Assembly: GCF_932276165.1 (NCBI RefSeq) | Contig: NC_064001.1 | Span: 999,501 to 1,063,500 of the forward strand | Reading direction: 5' to 3' | From: Plutella xylostella | Lineage: Eukaryota; Arthropoda; Insecta; Lepidoptera; Plutellidae | DNA length: 64,000 nt | Part shown: positions 44,451-56,800 of the stretch, piece by piece | How the letters are laid out: every line of letters begins with the position of its first letter | Position numbering within the stretch: position 1 is the first letter of the stretch | The notes under the pieces: model-generated | Told to the model about the DNA's origin: nothing | Seen by the model: the letters and a program-made list of their open reading frames with translations, nothing else | The model's database searches: none | Translations under genes and position numbers: made by a program

Positions 44451-47400
44451 TTACAAAACATCAACAGCTTCAGGGTCCGTAGTAGTTTTCTTCCGTGCTT
44501 CATCCTCGCTCTGTGAGTGTTGTCGCTTGTCGCCCTTCTCCTTGGAATATTTATTCTGATTGCGGGCGCTTTTCGACGCCTTCTCTTCTCCATTCACACT
44601 GGAACATTATTAAATTTATTAGTGAAACCGAGTTACAAGTTGTAACAAAGCTAAGTTTATGTTGTATAACTTTCGCACATAAAGAAACAAAATGAAAATG
44701 GCGGACGGACTCATGGTAGTTATCTCGTCATAATCTTAGGTTTCTCAATACTTAATTTCATAACAGCCGTTTTCATTATATTCCCATACTTCCAACTAAG
44801 TACCAATAGCATACTTCTGTCTGACTAAAGTAGCATACTTTTTTCAATACTCAATCTTTTATTGCATCCATAAGTAAGTTTTACAGGTGTTCAATACATT
44901 AAAATTACTTTTGAAAAGAGTAACATACTTCTGATTAAAATTCCATACTTCTGAATAAAATAACACACTTCTGACTAAACTAACACACTTATGAATAAAC
45001 CAACATACTTATAGGTGGCCCTAGCGCCGGGTCCCCAGTGCGGCGCGGGGTTGGCCTGGAAGCGCAGGCGGCCGTCGCGGCGGCTGCGCGGGTTGGCGTC
45101 GGGTCGGGTGGTCACGTCCACGGAGGTCCCGGGTTCGATGCTCAGGATGTGGCGGGCAACAGGGTCCGCTTCTATTCTGTGGACGGGAATGATGAGGGTT
45201 ATAAGTTGTTAAGTTATAGTTGAGGGTCTATTTTGTATATGACCCGGTGATATGTATGTAGCAACTCCATTGCCTCCACGTTCCCCACAAATATAATAAC
45301 TATATTTTTTTGGACTGGTGATGAAACATAAAAAAACCATGAAACATAAAATATGGATTCGATACAAACAATATTTTTTGCGGGCGGCACTGATCCGAAG
45401 TGTCACCAAATTTATTAAAGTGTCTCGAAAACTATCGAATTTTTATTAAGGTCATAATACGATATTCTGGCCACTCCTGAGTTGGCCTATCAGCCCTTCA
45501 AGGCATTTCGTTGACTTTTGGGTCATTCTGTATACAATACACGTACTTGCTAGGCTTCGCCGGGTGCGTCTGTGCCCAGGTCCGCACGACGTCCCACAGC
45601 AGCGCCGCGGGCGCGTCGGTCTTGAGAGAGTTCTTGGCGGCGTGAGAGTAGGAGACTTGGTAGCGTTTAGTATTGCTGTTGTAGCGTTATAGTATTCTAC
45701 ACAAAAACTCAGAAGAAGCAATACCTACTTACAGATATATAGAATATTCTTTATTTCTAACCTAACCTCATAGAACAACGCGGACTCGGGTGTACCCTCG
45801 GGAAGCGTCATAGCGATCTTTCTTGATACAAAAAAGTCTGCCATTTTTTGCGGGGGGAAATTTTACCGTTTACCATGATTATGTCTCATGGGACATATCA
45901 TTATGAGTTTTAATTCCCAGCAATAAGGGTTACGTGAAGTGACATTTAATAATGAACACAGTGTCTTCATTTTTCTTGCCAATGGATGTAACAATTATCG
46001 ATAAGTGTTATCGATGAATTCGAGAACATGGGTTAGAAATACTAATTTCAAATTAATTAGGTATAGTTAAATTTAATCAGGAATGATTAATAAACGAAGT
46101 CACCCGCTTTTCGCTGTACATTTATACTCACGTGATAGGTCGCGAGCTGTATCGCCGTTTTTGAATGAGTACAATGCACTAAAGTTGTCGAGTAAGTGGG
46201 CAACCCGACGGTCAGATGCTTTCAAGCCGCCCCTTCGGGCGGCCTCTGACTAGGCTTAACGACTGCCAGCACCCGGGACCCACGGCTTATAGTCCCGTCC
46301 GAAGCACGGAAGCGTCCAGAAAAGAACCATTTGAAATCGGTAACTCATGCTGTACCTACCAATGGCTGACCGTGTCAGTTGTTGCTTAACCTCAGTGATC
46401 AGTTACGATTACTGAAGCCAATTCGTCTACGGAAGCTTCCCAACTATGACTTTTTTTGTCGATTAATACATATCTACATACCGGTACATCACTATTGCAT
46501 TTTTTGACATTGGTTGCTAGGAAACAGCTAATAACAATAAACCATGACCAAATCTGTGATCAAATCCGGAATCCGGATATTCTATGAACTGAAGCTGTCA
46601 TTTTAGTATGTAAACAAATCATTTTCTATGAAACGAACGCTTTGCCAACTAGATTGAGTCTAGTGAAAATTGAGACTGCAACGTTTATAAATCGGTGGGC
46701 CTTTCTGGCCTACCACCCCGCCAGAGGGGAACGTCTGCCTATTTCGTCTCCAGACCATTCATACTCAATGCCTAACCTAACTAAAAACATACTTACATGA
46801 ACAAAACTTACTTAACTTATGTGTGTGCTTATATGCTTACACACATTATGTACAAAGGTGGCCGTCTTATCGCTTAAGCGATATATTGACATTGCGAATG
46901 TTGACATCCTAATTTAATTTCCAGGCTCTCTCGAATGGTACCTTTGTTTGTAGTATACCCTTTTTGCCGCCGCGGTCGAACATTTACCGCCAAGATTGGC
47001 TACATAAGCCACATCTGGGCACAACAAAGCCTAAATCTCCATTAGCAGTCGCCGTAGCCGTATCGGCTTGGAAGACATCATCATCATCACCCTTTTTGCA
47101 ACACCCTGTACAACATACGTACTTGCTAGGCTTCCCCGGGTGCGTCTGTGCCCAGGTCCTCACGATGTCCCACAGCAGCACCGCGGGCGCGTCGGTCTTG
47201 AGAGAGTTCTTGGCGGCGTGCGAATACGAGACTTGGTAGCCCGCGTTCAGTATTGCTGATCTGTGGTGGATAGACAATCAAGAAAAAATATAGAGAATTA
47301 CCCATGGAAGTAACAGTACTTATTACTTTCATGGAATTACCACAAAAAATAGGCAATGTTTAAAAATTGTTCAGCGCTCTCAAACGCCTGATAAAACTGT

Positions 47401-50400
47401 CTAATGTTGTTTTAAATACTCGTTAAACAATGTGTAAAGTGTATTGTGGCATTATGGATAGTGTTTTTATGAAAGTATAGGACCTCTCTGATCTGTTGAA
47501 AATGAAGTTTATCGATGAACTGTCTTTGTCCGTTGCCTGTAGATCCGCTATTTCTCACACTTCCACACAAATAACACACACATCCAAGAACCGACACGGA
47601 AAAATCTCCTGACAGGATTCGACCCGGGACCCTCCATCCATAGCCAGCTTTCTGACCAACTAGATTTGACCGCATCCTTACTAGACGACCGAAAATTTAT
47701 TATTATTGTGATTTGTCATACCTGAACATTAACGTAGGCATAGTCTCCAAATGCACCCTCCCAAACAGTTTGTCCACAGTATAGTACAGCGGAACCGGAA
47801 GTTCCTCCCGAACCATAGACAACACTCCGTCGATTCTCTTCCACGTTCCGAAACGCTCAGTATTGTCTTGGACGTGGTGGAGGACGGACGTCACGAAGTC
47901 GATGTCGTGGATTGGCGCCGACCATATTGGCCCGCCTAACTGTGGGGAAACAAATCGTTATTGAATTAAGTTTACTATTTTATTTATACAATACAGTCGT
48001 GAGAAATTAACATATAGATAGATTAGGTAGCTTTTCGCAAAATAATTTCCATGGGAAACCTGAAGGATTGTCAAAATGAAATATTCCACATTTCGTCATT
48101 GCATGCTGATCAAACGTTTATGTGTCATTTTTGCCAAAAAAAATCCTATTTTTGTTTTACAGCACCAAGAATCTGATAAAAGTAATATGAAATTCATAAA
48201 ATTACAATGAAGTCGATTCTGAAGGCAGAAATTAAGGCTGACAAAACCTTAATTTCTTTAATTAAAATTCAACCAACTATGAGTGTTCCTGTTCCCGTAA
48301 ATGTCACTTTTTGCTAGCATTAATGTGACACATTGAGTATGAATGGTCTGGAGACGAAATAGGCAGACGTTCCCCTCTGGCGGGGTGGTAGGCCAAAAAG
48401 GCCCACCGATTTATAAAAACTAGTTGCAGTCTCAATTTTCACTAGACTCAATCTAGTTGGCAAAGCGTTCGTTTCATAGAAAATGATTTGTTTACATACT
48501 AAAATGACAGCTTCAATTCATAGAATATCCGGATTCCGGATTTGATCACAGATTTGGTCATGGTTTATTATTATTAGCTGTTTCCTAGCAACCAATGTGA
48601 AAAAAATGCAATAGTGATGTACCGGTATATAGATATGTATTAATCGACAAAAAAGGTCATAGTTGGGAAGCGTCCGTAGTCGAATTGGCTTCAGTAATCG
48701 TAACTGATCACTGAGGTTAAGCAACAACTGACACGGTCAGCCATTGGTAGGTACAGCATGAGTTACCGATTTCAAATGGTTCTTTTCTGGACACTTCCGT
48801 GCTTCGGACGGGACGTTAAGCCGTTGGGTCCCGGTTGCTGCTTCGGCAGCAGTCGTTAAGCCTAGTCAGAGGCCGCCCGAAGGGGCGGCTTGAAAGCATC
48901 TGACCGTCGGGTTGCCCACTTACTCGACAACTTCAGTGCATTGTACTCATTCAAAAACGGCGATACGGCTCGCGACCTATCACGTAAGTATAAATGTACA
49001 GCGAAAAGCGGGTGACTTAGTTTATTAATCATTCCTTATTAAATTTAACTATACCTAATTAATTTGAAATTAGTATTTCTAACCTATGTTCTCGAATTCA
49101 TCGATAACACTTATCGATAATTGTTACATCCATTGGCAAGAAAAATGAAGACACTGTGTTCATTATTAAATGTCACTTCACGTAACCCTTATTGCTCTGA
49201 ATTAAAACTCATGTAATGATATGTCCCATGAGACATAATCATGGTAAACGGTAAAATTTCCCCCCGCAAAAATTGGCAGACTTTTTTGTATCAAGAAAGA
49301 TCGCTATGACGCTTCCCGAGGGTACACCCGAGTCCGCGTTGTTCTATGATGTGACAGCGTTAAAATTAGAATTTCTTCCTTCAGAATAGCTGCCATTATT
49401 AACTCACATGATGTCTCTGCGCGCAATGCTCACAGAGCTCTCCTACAGGCGGGGCAGTGGGTAGGAACGCCTTTACTTGCCCCGGGTTCTTGTCCGTGGG
49501 GTTCGGCTTGAACCCGCCGAGTGGGGCGAGGGTCGTGTGGTCGCAGCCCACGCAGTGGTAGACCATGGATAGTTTACTGTTGGGGGTAGAGTTTGGTTGG
49601 TTTAGGTGTTTTTAATATGTAAGGATCACGCAAGCAGGATTGGCCCATGGTGTCTAAAATATTATTATGTACCTTTGCGGGCAAAATTATGGCTACTATG
49701 CTAATACGGAGTGATAGAATCTGACCAATATTAAAACCCCAATCATCGAAGTAGAAAATAAGATATTTTTTTCTACATTGATGACCCCAATAACTATTAT
49801 GAAGCAAATATGTGATAGTAATAAACACTTAAAACATAAAAACAAAAACTTGACATGCCCTCGTAAAATTCAGCAATTATAATAAATTGATTATTTACAT
49901 TAAAGTATATTATGTAGTTGTAGATACCTAAAATTCACCCTCACCTAGTAGTTTTTTTACAGTGTATCGCTCCCGAGTACACTCGGACGAACACTCGGAT
50001 GTAGAAGTCGGCGGAGATACTGAGCAGAGGCACGATGTACCGACTGTACCGGTTGGCGTGAGACTCGATGCACTGGAGAAGGATCCTTAGTGCCTGTAAT
50101 ATAGAGACGTTTGTTAAATGTTGTGAATGAAAATTTAAGCTGTTTGACTATAATAATAGATTAATAGGTACCTAGATACAAGGATATTATTTTTTAACTA
50201 TTTACTTCTACACTTCTTTTTTACAAACCTTCACTACACGCACTGCACCACCTACTTTGTAACACGCAGGCTGGGCTTAGGCAAATTAAAGTGAAACTCT
50301 TCAACAAAACATCCGAAATTTTTCAGTGACATTACACAAGAGCCAGGCTAGGGTTAGTCAATAGTCACCCACAGATGGCAGAATTAACTAGCAAGATAAG

Positions 50401-51653
50401 CCTCAAAAATTGCATACATCTTACCATTTCATGACAGCACTTAGTCTTCAGACTAATAGCTCCATATTTAGCGTAGCACGTCTCAGGCGAGTTTCCCGCC
50501 AGCACCGCCATGTCGGTAGCCGTGACCAGCAACAAGCCGCCATCTTGGATGCTCTGCACTGCTGAGTCCAGAAATATGGACGGACAGCCGTAGGGGTCCA
50601 GGTCGATAGCCGAGAACCGCTTTGACTGGTGCTTGTGTTTGTACATTAGCATGCTGAAAAGAGATGGGTGAAATAAGTGATACTCGTAACTATGAGTTTT
50701 AATGGATGTTGTGTTGATATGATTGAGCCACAAATCCTAAGTGGCTGCAGCAATGACTTCATTTACAGCCTAGACCTTTGCAATTGAATGACTGCCTCTG
50801 TCTGCTACAACAACTATTCATCAAAAACCTATCTGTGGGCATCACTATACCTAAAGCCATTCACAAAAGTGGAGTTTACAAATAGTGACTAGAGGAGTAC
50901 CACAAGAATTACTTTTGGCGCCTATATTACATATTTTCTACACTTTGTTCCAGTCTTTCTAAGGACATATTCAAACATGTCATACCAAGCATCATCATGG
51001 CTGGTCTCCACCAAGTGTTCCACCTGGTTGTGGGCCACATTAGTCTTGATGCTCTCCACGGCCTGCTCCGAGAGGTCATTAGCAATGATCTTGGTCACAT
51101 TGGGCACTTCCTTGGCATATCTGATGCTTCTTAGACCTGAGGCTGATAAAGCCTCCAGAATTGTTATTTCTGGCTGTGAAGATATATTAGTGAGATTTAA
51201 ATTATATGTATATGATTCTAAGTATGTATAAGATATAAGTAAAATTATAACAGGAATAAATTGGCAGTTTAAAAGAAAAACTTTTATAAATGTTGAGTAG
51301 TTTTGTAGAGTAGAACTCCCACACATAAATTACTCAATACAGAACTCATCTATAAATTTATACTATACTACACAATAAATAAAATTAAATATTTAATTTG
51401 TTACCTCTGGTGGTTTTTCAGTAGAGCTTTCTCCAGACAAGTTTTTATTTCTGGCTTTCTTTTCTAATTTAGCTGTAAGTTCTGCCTTGTACTCTTCGAT
51501 GAACTTGGTCAACACAGCGATACTGAGATCCCGGTTGAACTCTTGGACTGGGTTGTAGAATACCTTCTCTGTCTTCATACATATCTCCGCTTGACCTTCT
51601 TTGATGGACTTAGTTGGTGCTTCTTGTACTGTTGTGGATATCTCCATTGTCAT
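44451..51653 (-). CDS. TRMT1: tRNA (guanine26-N2)-dimethyltransferase TRMT1, nine exons
   Basis: Trm1 uses S-adenosylmethionine to make N2,N2-dimethylguanosine at position 26 of nuclear-encoded and mitochondrial tRNAs. Exons (minus): 51653-51405, 51173-50986, 50653-50425, 50093-49945, 49576-49408, 47939-47722, 47260-47123, 45176-45009, 44598-44451; all junctions are in phase, 551 residues. Motifs: SAM-binding ILEALSASGLRSIRYA (about 88-103), catalytic-type DPYG (165-168), VPLLSISADFYIRVFVRV, and zinc-binding-like cysteines (HCVGC, CEHCAQRHH). The C-terminus has RFQANPAPHWGP, then a K/E/S-rich tail. The C-terminal CCCH finger of vertebrate TRMT1 is absent. A second copy of exon 7 lies before exon 8, and about 1-kb inverted repeats flank exons 6-7. 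The stop TAA overlaps an AATAAA. Divergent to LONP1, with a LINE between. Confidence 0.93.
45547..45675 (-). other. Second, phase-compatible copy of TRMT1 exon 7 (exon 7B)
   Basis: It is a duplicate of exon 7 (47260-47123), placed between exons 7 and 8. Copy 7B has an AG acceptor (acaacag|C), the same donor (AGCAA|gtacgt) and length 129, so it enters in phase 2 and leaves in phase 2 like the original (138). The start differs (SNTKRYQV instead of RSAILNAGYQV, from a 4-base loss plus a shifted acceptor). Over the following ~115 bases there are seven differences: four synonymous and three conservative (V/A, I/V, G/A). No stop is present. The pyrimidine tract before its acceptor is poor. It could be a mutually exclusive or occasional exon, or a young pseudoexon. 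Confidence 0.6.
45772..46770 (+). repeat. Left arm of a ~1-kb inverted repeat flanking TRMT1 exons 6-7
   Basis: It starts catagaacaacgcggactcg and ends cagaccattcatactcaatg. Almost the whole length is matched in reverse complement by 48331-49350 (for example gtaccctcgggaagcgtcat, ggttgctaggaaacagcta, cctaccaccccgccagagg). The ends of the homology are sharp on both sides, so each arm is probably one copy of the same repeat family. No coding sequence or obvious terminal repeats are seen. Fragments of the family recur at 24007-24063 and 62357-62400. Confidence 0.85.
47575..47680 (-). mobile_element. Possible tRNA-derived SINE fragment, TRMT1 intron 6
   Basis: On the minus strand tctagttggtcagaaagctgg resembles an A box region and gggtcccgggtcgaatcctg a B box. 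It is more degraded than the other two SINE heads. Confidence 0.4.
48331..49350 (-). repeat. Right arm of the ~1-kb inverted repeat flanking TRMT1 exons 6-7
   Basis: Reverse-complement partner of 45772-46770, in TRMT1 intron 5. The arms are about 1.6 kb apart and enclose exons 6 and 7. Confidence 0.85.
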
Positions 51654-52216
51654 AGTTATTCTCTGATTAACAGAAAATATATGTGGTTGAGGTTATGAAT
51701 GTGAGGTTATGTTGTGAATTTGTTTCTTTTATTCAACATACCTGTGTAGCTAATAATCTCAGTGTCCTATATTGCCAAATAATCATATAAGTGGCAGAGC
51801 TATTGGAACAGGAACATAAATAGATTTAATAACTTTACATTGAAGGGAAACCAGAGTTAACTTTACATTTACAGAAGACAACAAGACAAAACATATGTTT
51901 ACTTTTTTTATTGAAGCGATCAAATTATAAAATATAAGCTGTCAATCTATTTTATACAAATATCTTCGCTTTAGGCATTTTGGGTGGATCCTGTAGATAC
52001 GAATTTTATGAATAACCCTTTTCAGCGTAAATTGCAGGGATTTAAATGATAAAATATATGGAAACAAATGGAATGAAATAGTTAAATATATAAATTTTAT
52101 GAACGCGTCATAATAAATGGCAAATAATGGTGACAGTGACAGGTGGAGGTGACAGACTGACAGTCAGTTGACAGATAAGTGACAAGCCAACTTCGTGAAG
52201 TCTCTGGAAATTCTAA
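51654..52216. promoter_or_regulatory. TRMT1 upstream region, now cut off from LONP1 by a LINE
   Basis: The 552 bp between the TRMT1 start and the LINE insertion hold no credible gene. Before the insertion the TRMT1 and LONP1 start codons would have been only about 0.63 kb apart, so this region plus 57705-57775 probably formed a shared promoter interval. Confidence 0.4.
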
Positions 52217-52395
52217 GCTTTTCCGGGGTTCGCGTTGGTTGGTGCTCACGTGTTCCTCAATTTTCGCGTCTTTGGACCCCTTTTTTGGGTCAATTTAGCA
52301 GTTAATTCTTGTTATTTGTAGTAATTGTGGTGTTGGTAAGTGTTTAGTGTTGTGTTCGTCCATCCATTAAAAGTGTTTGTTCCATTTTAATAAAA

Positions 52396-53817
52396 ATGGA
52401 GCATCATTCGGATCCCCCGATCCGGCTGCCGCCAGATCCCCCTGATGGCGAAATGCAGAGTATGCAGACGCCCGAACAACCCCCGCTATCCCCCATATTG
52501 TTCACCGAACCATCCCAGGAGACGCGAAAGCGTCCCAGGGATGATCAACAGTCGCAACCGCAAGGTAAGCGCGTTATTGTTAGTCCTGATCTGGCATCCG
52601 CTAGCATCCAGACTATCTACACCCACCCAAGCCTCGACGCCGTCAAGGTGTACGATGATTTAGACGCAGGCCCGTTCATTGTTAACGTCAGCCAGGAAGT
52701 CCCTTCTGGAAATCCTGCCTCTGGTGCCCCACTTAGGGCTATCAAGTTCGGCCAATTTTTATATCAAAATAAAATAATGGATATTACCCGAGATGGTGTA
52801 AAAATGACTGGTAGAAACAGAGTCTCAGTCGAGTTTAAGACCGCAAAGGCAGCCAATGAATTTGTCCATCATCCCGCACTTGCGCAAAATAAGTTCAAGG
52901 CTGTTATCCCCACATATAACATCACCCGTATGGGTGTTGCCAAAAGAGTCCCGGTGGATCTCTCACTGGACGATTTTGTCAACTCCCTTGACCTCCCACA
53001 GGGCTGCGGTATGGTGCTGAAAGCCCGCAGATTTAGCAGAAAGGTGGTCAATGATGGCGTTACAACTCATGTCCCAACGCAAAATGTAGTGATTACATTC
53101 AGGGGACAATATCTCCCCGAGAAAATATACTCTTTCCGGGCTGTGGTAGAAGTTGTGAGGTATACATACCCCACAATTCAATGCTACGCCTGCTGTAGAT
53201 TTGGACACACCCAGGCTCAATGCCGTTCAAAACCAAGGTGCTTCAAGTGTGCTCAACCACACTTGGGTGAATCGTGCAATACTCCCCAACCAACTTGCCT
53301 TTACTGTTCTGGTAATCATCCCTCAACAGACAAGAATTGCCCTGAACAGTCAAGGCAAAAATCAATTAAAGTATTAATGTCGCAGGACAGCATCTCCTTT
53401 GCTGAGGCAGATGCTCGCTTACCCTCAAGCAAAAAGTCTTTTGCTGAAGTTGCTTCATCCAAACCAAATGGCCAGTCTCCCAACCGTTCCTACAAAAAAA
53501 CTGTAGTCACACAACGCAGGCCTAGGTCTCCCCTTCGCCCTGGATACGACAAACTTGCCCATCAGGCTATCATCTCTTCTCCATCTTCTTCACTTCCTAA
53601 TGGAAGTGCCCTGAGTGTAATCACTCCGAACGACAATTTGCTTGACCACCTCTTGTCTCTGGTTGTTAGTCTGCTGGCTAAATTCAGTGACACCCTACCG
53701 CCCAACGTTGCCCAAAAATTACAAGTTATCTCATCTCTATGCCACAATGGCTCTGAACCCATCCCCAATGGCTGCGAACCCGATCCGGGTTCTTCAGTGG
53801 AATACTCAGAGCATTAA
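52396..53817 (+). CDS. LINE ORF1, gag-like nucleic-acid-binding protein
   Basis: 473 codons from aaaATGG. The N-terminal third is P/Q-rich. A basic middle domain follows (residues about 110-250). A triple zinc-knuckle array starts near residue 256 (CYACCRFGHTQAQC, CFKCAQPHLGESC, CLYCSGNHPSTDKNC). An S/P/N-rich tail follows. This layout is usual for ORF1 of Jockey- and I-type LINEs, which coats the element RNA. The last 71 bases overlap ORF2 in a different frame. Confidence 0.9.
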   Translation: MEHHSDPPIRLPPDPPDGEMQSMQTPEQPPLSPILFTEPSQETRKRPRDDQQSQPQGKRVIVSPDLASASIQTIYTHPSLDAVKVYDDLDAGPFIVNVSQEVPSGNPASGAPLRAIKFGQFLYQNKIMDITRDGVKMTGRNRVSVEFKTAKAANEFVHHPALAQNKFKAVIPTYNITRMGVAKRVPVDLSLDDFVNSLDLPQGCGMVLKARRFSRKVVNDGVTTHVPTQNVVITFRGQYLPEKIYSFRAVVEVVRYTYPTIQCYACCRFGHTQAQCRSKPRCFKCAQPHLGESCNTPQPTCLYCSGNHPSTDKNCPEQSRQKSIKVLMSQDSISFAEADARLPSSKKSFAEVASSKPNGQSPNRSYKKTVVTQRRPRSPLRPGYDKLAHQAIISSPSSSLPNGSALSVITPNDNLLDHLLSLVVSLLAKFSDTLPPNVAQKLQVISSLCHNGSEPIPNGCEPDPGSSVEYSEH

Positions 53818-56800
53818 CAGCAAGAAAAGCGAACTGCTCACATTAATTGATGACATCAAGCCCGCTGTCCTTGCCATCTCGGAGACATGGCTTGTGCCGG
53901 GTTCCCGTTTTCGGGTTTCTGGTTACTCATGTCTGCGGGATGACAGGGATGACGGGTATGCTGGGTGCGCTTTGCTAGTAAAGCGTTCCCTTACCTTTTC
54001 TTCTATCCCTATCCCCCCCCACGGGCAGGAGTTTAACGTCGTGGCTCTTAGGGCTATAGGCGTTACATTCGTGTCCGTCTACTTCCCTGATCCTCACCCT
54101 TCTCTTCTTCCTTCTTTCTACAATTTAATTTCTTCCCTCCCTCATCCCCTCCTGATCATGGGGGACTTTAACGCCCACCATTCCTCTTGGGGCTCTTATC
54201 GTACTGACTCATTCTCTGTCGCCCTCTTAGACGTGCTTGATACCTTAGATGTTTGCATTTTAAATGACGGGTCTCCAACCCGTCGAGTCCATCCTCATCA
54301 AAACCCTAAAAGTGCAGTGGATCTATCCTTCTGCTCTCCTCTTCTTTCATCATCAATATTCTGGAGGGTCCTTCCAAATACCTTTGGAAGTGATCATTTT
54401 CCCATTTCAATCACTATTCCCAACAGGTCCAGCATTCTTACCGACAGATGTGCCTTTCCAAGGTACATGGTTGGCGAGAAAGACTGGTCCAACTTCATCT
54501 CATCAGTAGAAGATAAACTTAGCCTGATCCAGCCCTGTACTAGTGACAATTTTCTCGCCAACTACGACATGTTTGAGAGAGCATTGACATCCTCAGCGAA
54601 AAACAAGAAAACTCGCAAATGCCAAAGAGTCTCACCGCCTTGGTGGGATTCCGACTGTACCACGGCCATAGACGAGCGCAATAATGCTGAGGGTGTTTAT
54701 CTCTCAAACATGAGCATGGACAATTTTATTAATTATAAACACATTGCGACTCGCACTAAAAGGCTTCTTAAAAAAAAGAAGAAACAGGGCTGGTTCAGGT
54801 TTTGTGAACGTCTCTCCCCCAGATCTCCCCCTTCCTTAGTGTGGAGATACATTCGACGTTTCCGTGGATCTCTGAACGTCGAAAACATCACATCCAATGA
54901 TCCCTCTGTATGGCTCGAAGGGTTCAGCGACAAGCTGGCCCCTCCATATGTCCCACACTATGATTCTCTTCCTCCTCCCCCGTCTATTATACAATCTTCA
55001 GACAGATTGGATTCACCGTTCTCTATGGACGAACTTCAATCTGCTCTATCAGGTCTATCCGATTCAACTCCAGGCATTGATGGCATTCCATATTCGTTTC
55101 TTTCAAAATCAAGCCTCAAGGTCAAGCAGGTCTACTTGGAGCTGATAAATTACTTCCTTGAGTACGGAGTTACTCCGAGCTCATGGAGTAAACAAATAGT
55201 CGTACCTATTTTGAAATCCGGAAAGGACCCTCGTGATCCAAACTCCCGTCGACCGATCGCCCTATCCTCTTCCTTGGCTAAAATTCTCGAACACATAATA
55301 AAGTGCAGGCTCGAATGGCTAGTCGAAAACAAAGGTATCTTAGCCAAAACCCAGTTTGGGTTTCGGAAAGGCATGAGTACTTTGGACAGCCTTGCGATAC
55401 TCACTACAGACATCCAAATTGCCTTTAAGAGGAAAGAATACCTGGTGGGTGTCTTTCTTGATGTGGCATCTGCTTACGACAACGTACTTCTTCCTGTGCT
55501 CAGGCAGAAAATGCGCCAGCTGAGTATTCCAGTGAAGCTTACCCGTCTTGTTTGCAGCCTACTAATGGAGAGATCCATATTTATAAAATCCCCATCATCT
55601 TCCCTAGACCACCCAAAATTTGTTTGGAAAGGCCTCCCCCAGGGATCAGTCTTGAGCCCTCTCCTGTACAGCCTCTATACATACGATCTTGAACGGTCCG
55701 TTGACTGCTTTTGCGACATTTTACAATATGCTGATGACCTTGCACTCTACCACGCTTCTTCTTCATTAGGAGAGACAAATGTCCAGCTGAACCTGGCCCT
55801 AAGATACCTCTCGGACTGGCTGACTCGACATGGCTTATCCCTCTCCACTCAAAAATGTACAGCAGTCGTATTTACCAAGAAGCGCAACGTCCCTGACGTG
55901 GACATCGTTATTGGAGAAGATTCAATTGCTGTATCAAGTGAAGTAAAATTCTTAGGCGTGATATTGGATTCCAAGTTATCAGGTACCCATCACATGAGCT
56001 ATGTGGCTCGGAAGTGTGAGAGGGGTGTCAACGTCCTCAGATCACTGTCGGGTGTTTGGTGGGGTTCCCACCCTTACTCACAAAAACTGCTATATAATGC
56101 GATTGTCCGGAGCCATTTCGATTATGCTGCCTTCATTATAGACCCTTGCAATAAAGCAGCTCTGGAGAAAATTGACAAAGTGCAGTACAAGTGCCTTCGC
56201 ATAGTTTCAGGTGCGATGAAATCCTCCCCTACCAATGCCCTCCAGGTTGAGTGTGTTGACCCTCCTCTCTCACTTCGGAGACAATACTTATGTGATCGGT
56301 TTTTCTTTCGAATCTGGCAATCTAACTCCCATCCTTTGTTGCCCAAACTTGATATCCTTAAGCGTCTGTGTAATGCTCAAGAAACCCATGGACTTTCCTA
56401 TCTACTAAAAACTTATATCTTTTCTTCTAACCTCCCCCACCCTACATCCAAATTTAGTATTTACCCTCTGTTTGATGTTCCTTACGACGCCTTAGTTTTT
56501 CAGCCCAATGTAGTAATGGATTTAGGTATCAGTAAAGACTCTCCTGCCGCTGAAAAAGCTCTTAGTGCGAAACTCAATTCAGAGTGGCCAGGCTGGCTCC
56601 CCATATTCACTGACGCATCCAAACTCTCCGAAAACAGCAACGTGGGTTTGGCCGTATGGCTGCCCAAGTACAAAGTTGCACTCAGTTTTAAGCGTCCCCC
56701 TGAGTCCTCGGTCTTCACGGGCGAGGCAACAGCTATTCTCGAGGCGCTTCTGTACGCTGAGTCACACAAACTTAACAAAACTATTATCCTTTCTGATTCG

